Positions 27,130 to 37,600 of a stretch of DNA of 64,000 bases are shown in pieces. The stretch is taken from positions 1-64,000 of the forward strand of contig JABVXU010000191.1 of NCBI GenBank assembly GCA_013365365.1, written 5' to 3'. The DNA is from Cruorifilaria tuberocauda. Lineage: Eukaryota; Nematoda; Chromadorea; Rhabditida; Onchocercidae. Position numbers and translations under genes: made by a program. Each line of letters begins with the position of its first letter. The stretch's first letter is position 1. The notes below the pieces were generated by a model. It did no database searches. It was given only the letters and a program-made list of their open reading frames with translations, and was not told the origin of the DNA.

Positions 27130-28805
27130 ATGGGATGTCGGTTTTCGAGAACGAGTGATACAGAGCTTGAACCGGATTCCGATTTAACTGATTTGATACC
27201 TGATACTGCAACGCGACCATTATTGCGTACTACCGAATATCTCTTCAACTCCCAATCGATACTAAAATCAGATACAACAAAAGCACTAAATTCAATTGTA
27301 TTAACCAATAAAGGTAGTATTGGTGGTGATAATGGTGGTGATGGAGAAATGATAATCACTCCTATTCATTGCATTAAAAATGTCTATTCATTAGCACGTT
27401 TGGATAAATCATTTCGATCAACTTTCTGTAATCGAATTATGCATAAACCAAAGTAAAATTTTCAATTAATTTACAAATTTAATTTCAAACCATTAATTGA
27501 AATTAAATGTTGAATAACATTTTAAAGTTAGCTTTCATTATATGCTTAATTATACCTGAAGTTTTCATTTTAATCAGCTTGTTAACCTATTATTATTTCC
27601 TATCCTACAATTATGCTTCAGTAAGATCTATTTATATTCATAAAAAAACTTTTCATCAAAGTACTAATAATGTTTCCTTTTTTTAGAAGCAAATTGTTGT
27701 ACTTATACTTTATTATCTTAAACATCGAAGCTTATCGAAATAAACCTTATTAAATTCAGCTTGACAAGTAATAGAAAATTTTTGATTTAGAAAAATTTAA
27801 TTTGTTTTCAGCAACGACAGATAATCAATTTTAATGCTCTCGGATTATATGATATAAGTATCATTTATACCATTATATATTACAATCATTATATATCATC
27901 ATATAATATCATTATAAATTACAATTATAATTACACATTATAATATTATCATTATATATTATAAATTATAATATCATTGATTTAAATTTTTGAGTAAGCT
28001 ATTTGTATTCAATTTAGATTTCTTAATTTTTTCTTGACAGCTTTTGTTCCAATTATAAATAAAAGAATAACTTTAATAATTTGCTGCTAAAATATCAATT
28101 TCAGAGTATTATCAAATGCAGAAGTTAAGCAATCAAAAGCAATTTATGTCAATAAACCAATAAAGTAATTTTAAGTATTGTAATAAATTTTTTCCAATAA
28201 TTTTCAAAATCGAATTCTTGGAAAATTATATAATTAAATTTTCTAAATTTAATTTCAGTTTTTGCTTTAATTATTAATAAAATGCTAAGATAACAGCATT
28301 TTTAGGCAAATCAAAAGCACCAGTCAGATTGACTTTTTTCGAATGCTCGATGAAAAAATTGCTCAAGTAAAATTTCCTTATTTGAATTATAGAATTGTAA
28401 CTTCGTAGTTTGCCTATTTTGTATAAGCTAATAAGATAAAGAAATAAGATAATGCATAATAAACATTTAAACTTGAATGTGAAATTAGCATAAAGCATTC
28501 TAGAAGCTAAATCTCAGAACATGAAATGGTTAATATACTGTGAAAAGTTAAATAAATTACTTCACATTAGTGAAATTAAACATGTCACTTTTGTTAGTCA
28601 CAACTGTAAAAAAAAACGATTTGCTAAAAGTCAGATCAAAGAATTAATGAAGTAATTAATTAGCTTACTGTTTTGATTTAGTGCGCTATTTTGATAAGAG
28701 CAAGAATTTGAAATGATAAATTTCACTTGAAAATTTGGAATGTAAAAAAAAATTTTTTCATTTCAGGGACCTGGTGATTTAATCGATTCTGATGCTGAGA
28801 GATAA
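27130..28805 (+). CDS. C1orf21-like N-acylated small protein
   Basis: Four exons (27130-27452, 28105-28164, 28306-28366, 28767-28805) join in phase to 160 aa. It begins MGCRFS, a consensus for N-myristoylation at Gly2 with palmitoylation at Cys3, which predicts membrane attachment. The last two exons read STSQIDFFRMLDEKIAQG and then an acidic end (DLIDSDAER). Human C1orf21 has the same plan: an MGC start and a C-terminal QQEFFRMLDEKIEKG box followed by acidic residues. The middle (residues 10-110) is not similar and looks disordered, with a Gly-Gly-Asp repeat. An acceptor-like TTTACAG lies about 30 bases upstream of the ATG. The biochemical function of this family is unknown. The short exons are supported by phase agreement at all three junctions. 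Confidence 0.75.
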
Positions 28806-30944
28806 CATTCTTCGATAAATGATCCTTCTGAGAATATACGACGGAATGTTAAGTTTTAATTTCAGTCAGGTATCAAAATCAAGATTTCATTCTGGAAAAT
28901 AATTATATTCTTCGGCTGCTTCATTCGATTTGCAAGATTTATTACGGCTCTTCAGAATCAATAAAGTTGCAATTAATTTTTAATATATGTGAAAATCTCT
29001 TCCTGAAAAAATTTATAGTTTATTTTTTTCCTTAAAATCTATGGTATTTCAATAGATATTGAATTAAAAATTAGAAATACATCGATTAATTTCTCTCGCA
29101 GAAAGTTAATGTTGAAGAATGCGCGAATTATCAGTAATATACATTTTCACTTAAATCTTTGAATACTACTTTGGAATTTACTATTACTATTTTACCTTAA
29201 CCAGGGAACGTGTTTACCTTTTTTATCACTTTATTTCCACCATCATCTGCATGATAAATTTGATATTTCATTTAAAAATTTAATCTATAAATATCATGAA
29301 ATGCTGAAATACTTTTTGAAATGTATATCATATGCTTTTTGAAGATGACATTTGAACTTATCATAGAAGATAATACTATTCGCAACAAGGCATATTTTAT
29401 ACGAAAACATATGTCTTTTAAATTAATTCAACTGAATTCAGTAAGAAGCAAAATATTTATCAATCAGTTATTAAATGGAAAAGTGACTTAAAAAAATGAT
29501 TGCAAAGGAGATTTTACGAAAAAGGATAATAACGAATACATAAATAAAACTGATTGAATTTCAAATCGAGGTCAAATATCGATTGCACCAAATAAAAAGC
29601 CGGCAAAAAGTTTCAGCGGTTAAAAATTATCGATGACATTTGGATGAACAAATTAATGAAACAAAAAATTTAACAAGCTGAAAATTAGCAATAGAATTTA
29701 GAAGTGAATAAACCTCTACCTAATAGTCGAGAGTTTTTTGGCAAAATAAAAGTTGAAACAGCGGATTATATACAATAATGAAGGGATATAGCGAATCTAA
29801 ATTAAAAACAAAACTATTAAATTAATTCAAAGATATTTCCCAGTGTGATTGTCGTCGTTTGGTGAGATATGAATAGAGAATGAGATAAATAAACCAATAA
29901 TAAATCATATAATCATATAGAAGATAAAATCAATGCAATAGGATAAAGCCAATGATTAAACAACGATCATATTCTCTAAAAAGAATTTATGGGATTGTTT
30001 GATAGAAATAACATAGAATAACCTATAACCTCTGTTTGACCTATAGTTAACTTATAACATAGAATTTATTAGGACTAAAGCAATACTTGGCTATACAGTT
30101 TTACAAGGTATTTTGATAATTTTCGATAGATGGTAATCATAAACTAACGATTAAACATTAAGCCATGAAGTGACTAAATCAAACATTAAGCTATCAATTG
30201 ACCGATCAAGCATTAAACTTCCACAAGAAGCTAATGATGTCAGTAGTGAAATAGCTACAGTTGAATCATTATACTGTAGCATATTTAATAAAGCACTAAT
30301 GAACAGATAATAACAGAATCAAATAGTATCAGATCACCAGAGGTAAATCAACGTGTTAATTTGGAAGATCTTCAGCATTTTCCTGCAATGTGATAAGCTG
30401 TATAAATTGAAATGCGTGGTTTCACGTTTCATGCATTCATTACATTTCGTATAATCTCATTTTATTCAGCAAATCACTTTAGAAATTTCTTTCTATAAGC
30501 AATCTAACTATTCCCAATGCTTGAATAGCTTAATTGCAACTTTCTTTTCTTTTCAAAATAAAAAAACTTTCATTTTTATTCAATTTAGATTTTATAAATT
30601 TAAGCAAAATAACTTCGAAAATAACTTACGGCTTAAGTAATCTAGACTTACTAGAAATGAATAACGGATTCAAATAAAGTGGAAAATTTAGTGGAAAAGT
30701 TAACAGTATACTTAGACAGGGAGATGGAGAAGGGAATGAAGAATAAATAATGATGATTTGAAAACATTCAATTATTTTGCGATATTTTTTGAAATTTCAT
30801 CACTTAAAATTTGCCGTAATTTATAATTTTAAATATTAATCAGTAATTTATCACTCTAACAAATAAACTAATTTTTCCTTTAATTAAAAATTCTTTAAAC
30901 TTCCATTTCTTATCTGTAATTTTGAAATTATAAATAATTACCTC
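28806..30944. other. Intergenic, no gene recognised
   Basis: AT-rich with a short diverged direct repeat near 30,155-30,215 (AAACATTAAGC units). An 8-bp inverted repeat GCTACAGT/ACTGTAGC with an 11-base loop lies at 30,254-30,280. A 33-codon open frame ending at 30,390 was considered and not accepted. Confidence 0.45.
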
Positions 30945-31890
30945 TTAAGAATAGTGGTAAAAATACCGATTGAAAAGTGCGCACCATTTAAATGACATTA
31001 AAAAGCAAACTGCTGTTACATAAAGGTTTTCGTTCTTCAAACTTTCATGTGTTGAAATTTGACCAGCAAATATAAGACAAAGGACTAATCCAGTAAGAAA
31101 CAGTAGAGACATGATGATATCTGAAAAGAATCGAGATGTAATTTTGAATAAATATACTGACTGATAGATTTTAAGGTTAAAGCATTCCTGATATGATTAA
31201 TTTAAACTAATCTTTTCGTATAAATTAAAAAAACGTTATTTTTTTCACGCAATAATTTGAAATAATTGTATCTGCGCTTCTTTATTTTTAAATTACTACA
31301 AAATTAATATGAACGTAAGCAGCTTACTGAGAGTAAGAATTAATTTAAGTTTGAATAGTGATAACTTCGAAAACGTCCCCCTTATATGCATTCGATGCAG
31401 GAAAAAAAGACATGTGGCTGGTACAGAACTGATAAAAGCCGCTGTTGCTGCACTCCAATTCTGAACATATTCCAGGTGTTTAAATAGTAGTTTAACATAT
31501 GTCAATTAGTAGCTATTGATTAATTTAATTGGTGATTAATTTAAAAAGGAATTCGTTCAATGATATTTAGGAATTTGATGAAAGTTAGTGTGAGATTAAT
31601 GCGTGATTGCTGCACAACACTGCTTATTTTGAAGGCTTTTTATCACATCTTCATGTCTCTGTTCAGTTTACCTTTCCCAATAGACTTCCTATACATGCTT
31701 AATCTAAACCAAAGTTTAATAAATAAAATGGTTTCATAAATAGTTTTAATAGATAAAGTGAAGAATTTGAAATGTTACTAAAACTTACGTGGTAGAAAAT
31801 AGCGAAATAAAATCCTCCTATTATTCCAAGAACGACACCTAACACGGAATGAAACAACTGAACTTTCATTATGAATTCCATTTTATTCAT
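30945..31890 (-). CDS. hrg-1: HRG-1 family heme transporter (SLC48-like)
   Basis: Three exons (31890-31789, 31460-31328, 31120-30945) with GTAAG-type donors join in phase to 136 aa. There are four hydrophobic segments, at about residues 10-33, 38-55, 80-101 and 110-128. The best family signature is the end: THESLKNENLYV then FLMSFKWCALFNRYFYHY, matching human SLC48A1 (TRHQSLTDPTSYY, SFISFKWAFLLSLYAHRY). His56, within FFLHRMH at the end of membrane segment 2, sits where the human protein has its heme-binding His56. HRG-1 moves heme from endolysosomes to the cytosol. Nematodes lack heme biosynthesis, so this would be a nutritional gene. It is the only minus-strand gene within the central cluster. 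The orthology call is good; the exact paralogue (hrg-1 versus hrg-4 type) is not settled. Confidence 0.82.
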
Positions 31891-32321
31891 CTTGAAATTT
31901 TTATTAAGAGAATAAGCGGTAAGGGAAAAGTGAAATAATCCAACAGCATGGGATAGATGAAAAATGATAATTCAGGTCATTTCTTATTAAAAGGCCCAGA
32001 TGTGAGTGATCATGGAAATTATTTTCGCATACTTAGAGTAACGCAAGAAGGAATGGGAAGGATTCCTTGTAAGCAATTTATAACATTATAACTTTTTTCA
32101 TACTTCACGTTCTTTCATAAGTAAACATAGTGTATGTACAAGTAAACAAAACAATGTACTAGATGTTTCATTTGAGGACTTTTCGTAGAGTTACAATAAA
32201 ATAAATTTAGAAGTTTTTATTAAAAGCAGAAAGAGAAAACGAAAGAATTGGTGAGGTTATAAAATCTAGATCAGAGATCAGATGAATGAATGGATCACAA
32301 TGAGACGAAAATTTGAAAAAT

Positions 32322-33288
32322 TAAATGGATATTAAAACGAAAGCTTGTTGTGTATGAAAGCTATTGTAAAGAAGAAAGAAATGAAGTTTCCCATACACTT
32401 CGAATTTTTCATAATAATTATTCTCATTTCAAAAGAAATGAAATTATAAATTGGAAAAGAAAAAGAAGAAAAATAAAGTCAAAAAGGAAAAGCAATAAAA
32501 TTATATAAATTAATTAATTTGAAATAAAAGTTGAAAGGATATGGATGCTATGTTTTTAATATTTCAATCAAATAAAACATTCGTCGTAAAATTTTTATTG
32601 AAATTTAACTGTGCTTCAACTTTTCCTGACAAGTTACTTTTAAAATCAAAGCTTTCGCTTTTAAAAATGTTAAATTTTGATTCAAGAGTGAATTGGAAAT
32701 GTTACATGGATGGTATATGGAAGAACAGTAGAACTATCAGTTTGTGTTAAATATCTCGTCACTATATATAAGCATAGAAAAGAATTAAAGGATAATTATA
32801 AATTTCGATGATTCATTGTCAAATAATAATTCTTTTCTTATTTAGATAAATACAACAATCCATGCAATGATTCATCGTCAAAGAATATTAATCTGATATT
32901 AGTGAAAAGGAAATAAACCACAGATTAAAGGTGAAAATATTATACATGTAATTTTTACAAATACCTCACAAAACATGATATGTCGATCTAAAATGACGAC
33001 TATTTGATAATATAAAATAAAGGAACGATTAGAGAACGTGAAAAAAGGTAATTGCACGTGTAAGGAAACAAAGGTAACAAATGAAGGGAAGATAAGAGAG
33101 CAGTTGCTTACATCTTTAATCATAATAAGATAAAAGTAATTTTAAAACCTATTAATTAAAAATTTTAGTAAAATTGCTATGCGAGAAAGTTGGCAATATC
33201 AGTCAAGGAATAACTTTTCAAATACTTTCATTGGAAAACAAGTTCATGAAGAAGCATGAATGAATGGTTGGTAAATTTTTCCTAAAAT
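32322..33288 (+). repeat. Segmental duplication, short copy (B)
   Basis: This is the compact partner of 13,895-17,896: the same four blocks in the same order, about 1 kb instead of 4 kb. It contains a 69-codon open frame (32541-32750) that is interrupted by stops in the first copy, so I treat it as non-coding. The order of blocks without the intervening sequence suggests deletions here, or insertions into copy A. Confidence 0.85.
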
Positions 33289-33695
33289 CAGAATATTCAT
33301 CGCTCCTCAGCTATATGTTGGAAAAATAGTATGAACTCCTTTGAAAAAGGTTAACATTCATGAAGTCTAATATAACACATAGCAGGTCAAATGAAATATG
33401 TTAATAATAGTGTTATCCGAAAGAAAGATTGATATCACTCATGGATAAAAAAGATAAAATGTGACAAAGTTATAGGAAAAAGTATCAGAAGACTGAACTC
33501 TCATATATTCGTGGTAATGATGGGACCACCATAATTCCCAGATATTCACAAATCTTAGCAATAATACAAATCCAGTAATCTCTCATTTCCTCTTTCTCTT
33601 ATCAATAAAGAGAAAATACAGAAAGCCAAATAAGCAAATCATTCCACTTCGATTTCTTCCATATTACTCTTGCTCGGAGAGAAAATGGAATTCAG

Positions 33696-33803
33696 ACATT
33701 ACCCGATAATGATATCGACATATATTCATTACTCGATAGCGAAGATAAGATTAGATCTGTTTTTCCTGGTAATAGCAATCGCAGAATCCGTTCTTTAAGT
33801 TAG
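33696..33803 (+). CDS. Candidate orphan terminal exon, unknown
   Basis: After an ATTCAG acceptor-like site the frame reads TLPDNDIDIYSLLDSEDKIR then SVFPGNSNRRIRSLS and a TAG stop. Composition is protein-like (Asp/Ser/Arg rich) and unusual for this AT-rich DNA. No joining exon or homologue was recognised, and the frame also remains open some 60 bases upstream of the acceptor. Confidence 0.28.
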   Translation, partial: TLPDNDIDIYSLLDSEDKIRSVFPGNSNRRIRSLS

Positions 33804-34601
33804 CTAAAAATCTGGCGATAAGATATTAGCTTACATTGGCCAATATATTCCACTGTTTTTATATTTTCTAAGCTACTTTTCGTGTTTCTTCACACTGTTA
33901 AGTCAAGTTTCAACAATTATGTTGTTAATCCGCCTGCTTCACTTGTCATGATTCCCGGTTGATCCCGAATCCCCTGCATCCTTAACACTTTCATTCTTAC
34001 GTAGAAAACCAAAATCTATTGGAGAATCCATCATCGTGACGTAACAACAATTTGATACAGTGACGCGACGTGATATTCGGCGTACGCGGAATAACTGGTG
34101 ACAATGCATGTTATTATTGACTTGTGAGTCTCGGGTTGGGTTTTACTGAAATTAACTTTTTTCAAGAAAGTTCAAGTTCCTTTTCTAGCATATAGATAGT
34201 GGAGATGAGTAATACATTGGTCGTAATATTGATAGTTAATTGTAACGATGTGAGCAGAAATTTCACGTAATTCTTCAAATTCAACTCGATTTTTTGTATT
34301 TGTATTTCTTGATTTCTGCAGAATAATTCGAATGAATCATCTCATTTCTTTATATTACTGTTCTGCTAACTGAATTCAATATGAACGTCGACATCTCATA
34401 CGTTTATTCAATTATTTTTCTTCGTAAATGCTACTCATTTCACTGATATTTTCATTTTAGAACTGAGTTTCATCACGCAAACGATTTTACCCAGCGTTTG
34501 TTATTTGGTTCGAAACCGTAGTAGTTGTTTCATCGATATTAGGCGATCGATTTCTAGGTTCCATTGTCAGCTACGGTTCAGCAGCAACAAAAATATTCGT
34601 A

Positions 34602-34615
34602 AATTTTCTGTAGAA
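34602..34615 (+). promoter_or_regulatory. Probable spliced-leader acceptor of ThrRS gene
   Basis: TTTTCTGTAG lies two bases before the ThrRS start codon. A 3' splice site with no upstream coding exon, directly at the ATG, is typical of nematode trans-splicing. It also supports choosing this start. Confidence 0.55.
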
Positions 34616-37600
34616 ATGGCCGTCGATAAAATAAAAGGACCAACAAATGAAGTTTGAATTATTTCTGTTACGTTAGAAATAACTGTTTTGTATTTCCACT
34701 AAGTGAATAATTTAGTTATGATATAAAGGATTACGACCTTCTGAAAAAAAGATAGTGGAAGTCTGATGTTCAAGCTTTATAAGGTTAAAAACGAGAAATA
34801 GAAAATGGGAAATCATGTGGAGGGGATCGGTACTTTCGAAATCTTCGGTATTTGATAGTTTTTTCCCCATCGATATTTATGTTGTTTAAATTTTTCTCAT
34901 TATTATAAACTTTCTCCTTGATATTGTCACTATTAACTTTGTATTCTCTTACAGAAAATTACTAAGGCGTCAGTTGAATTGGGTTTTTGGCCCGATTTTA
35001 TAGAAGAGCGTATTGTTTTGTTCGATAAGCTTATGGCAAAGTACCTTGAAGAAATTGCTGCGAAGGCATTTTTTTTTCTTTCACTTATTTCTCTAGCGAA
35101 CTAACATGTTATTTGAATCACTTCATTATTGTTTTCTTTTTAGATTTCAGTCATTCTACCTCTCTGAAACCAAATAAGTCCTGAGCTCGACAAATTTTGC
35201 AGAAATCAGAAAAAATCAAAGTCACTTTACCGGATGGGAAAGAATTAGAGGGAGAATCATGGCGTACAACTCCATTGATGATCGCAGAACAGATCAGTCG
35301 TGGATTTGCGGACAATGCTGTTGTGGCGAAAGTTAATGGAGAAGTTTGTTTTCCTCGAATATTTTAAATCTCAGAGAAATTCTTGGTTGACCTATTCGAA
35401 GTTCTGCTTTTTTCATATAATTTCGACTCTGGATCACTTAGCACTGTTATATGAATGTTTAAGAGAGAAAGCTTACAGTTCTCATAAAGGAATTTCGATC
35501 AGTTTTGGTTTTTTTTCTTTTTTTTTTGCACAGTTTGAATTTTTGAATTTAAGATACGTTGTAAATTTGCGCGGATTTTTTCTTTTTAGAATCGAACAAT
35601 GTCTTTTTTCTTTATAGAAACTGCACGCTTCTATTATTAAAGATTCACACTTAGTTCAGATGTTTCTTTCAATTGCATTTCGCTTAATCGTAATTTATAG
35701 GTGTGGGATTTGGATAGACCATTCGAGTGTGATGCAACTCTACAGATTCTTAAGTTTGATGATGATGAGGGTAAACAAGTGAGTAAGCACTTAAAAATTT
35801 TTTGACTTTTGATTCTCTTTTACTTATAGCATTTTTATTCTCTCCTTTCTTTATGCCCCTTCAAAGAAATTTTGAATATTTAAAGGAATGATTGAGCAGA
35901 TTTTCCTTCATCTTTCTCAGGTAACCCTAATAAAAAAACATCTTCAAGTATTAGAAATCTTTCACTCCGAAAATAACGGTTTTAAAATTAGTCTCTCCAT
36001 TATGATTGCACCATCCAGATATTGCCAGAATTTCATATTTATTGATGTTTCTGCAATCACTGGTGCGAAAGCATATCTGTACAAACCGAGTAGGACCAAA
36101 GCTTGAAATTGGTCAAGGTTATGGCTGTTTTTCGGTTGAACAAAATATCTCTTTTAGCGATAGAACATCAAGAACAAATACGTAGTATTAGTACTCCGAA
36201 TTTTAGGTTTTTTGGCATAGTTCAGCTCATATCATGGGTGAAGCTATGGAGCGCTATTGTGGTGGTCATTTATGTTATGGTCCACCGATTTCCGAAGGAT
36301 TTTATTATGATATGTGGAAAGAGGTTGATCACAATTTTTTATTTTTCATTTCATTTCAATATTTCACATCTAGTTTCTCTTACTTATCTTAAATTCAAGC
36401 ACTTGGGAGAGACGACTTTTGGTTCTTCATTCATCATTTGTAAAGCCGTTACAAAAAGATGTTTCAGGGTACTGCAATTACTCCAGATGATTTCCCAAAA
36501 TTGGAACAAATTATTAAATGTATTGTTAAGGTTATTCCACAAATTTTTAGTTTTCCTTTATAGTTATTGTATGGTTATAAGTGTCGTTTGCCGATTATTA
36601 TTTTACACATAAATACTATATGTTTTTGTAATTCCTTGGCATCCTTGCTTGTAGGATAAACAACCGTTTGAGCGATTGGTTGTTTCAAAAGAAGATCTAC
36701 TGCAAATGTTCAAATACAATAAATTCAAGGTATTAATAGGTTTTTATATAGGAAGTGTATTATTCATTATTTATCGCTAATTTTATTTGAAATTATTTTT
36801 GTGTTTTAGGTCCGTATCATAAACGAGAAAATTACAACTCCTTTTACTACCGTATATCGTTGTGGCCCGTTGATTGATTTATGTCGAGGACCACATGTGC
36901 GTCATACTGGCAAAGTAAAGGTAGTCATGGGGTTTTTTCTTGATTTTTTATAAGGTTCTTATCATGTAATTAGATGATTTTAATGTTGCTGTTTGATTTC
37001 GCATTGCTCCATGTTTAGTTCATTTTTTTCATCGACGTGAATAATTTATTCGTCGAAAGGATGATAAGAATAATGATAGAGTCTGCTAAATTATTTAAAT
37101 TAATTTTAATATTTCCGTAGGTGCGATTTTAGATTTATTAATTGCAAGAGTACTTTATTTATCAACTATTGTTTAAGGCTTTAACTGTAACTAAAACTTC
37201 GAGTTCATATTGGGAAGGACGATCAGATGCGGAATCTTTAATCCGCATTTATGGAATGTCATTTCCTGACGCAAAGCAACTGAAAGAATGGCAAAAATTG
37301 CAAGTTAGTTTGGTTGTCTCTTTTCGGAAAACCTTGAATTAAATTAGAAAAGAAAGGAGTAGTTAATCTTCTTTATAAAGCGCAATCTCCTTTTCATGAA
37401 ACATCTATTTTCCTTTATAAAGCACATGTTTTCGCGTTTTCTCGAAATTAGCAGAGATGAACGTTCATAAATGTGCAAAAGTACTTGTTAAATCAATGAG
37501 AAATCTCGGTTTTAGCTCTGGCTTTCAAGGGCAGCAGCCAGCAGTAATAATGCTGAGATACATTTTGCTATTAATCTTCAACCTCACAATATGATTATTG

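Larger units (their letters stand above)
31891..34615. other. Intergenic region between divergent HRG-1 and ThrRS genes
   Basis: Both flanking genes start from this interval, so promoters of both should lie here. It also contains the shortened copy B of the segmental duplication and a coding-like orphan segment at 33,696-33,803. GC content rises toward 34,050-34,150 and 34,480-34,600 (GTGACGCGACGTG, CGATATTAGGCGATCG), a likely ThrRS promoter or leader. No firm element can be named. Confidence 0.45.

Noticed and set aside
30287..30390. 33-codon frame ending RVNLEDLQHFPAM
   Set aside because: Protein-like but short, with no convincing acceptor, start codon or homologue.
34380..34615. Mitochondrial isoform start for ThrRS
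   Set aside because: No upstream in-frame ATG with a presequence could be joined; the acceptor next to 34,616 supports the cytosolic start only.
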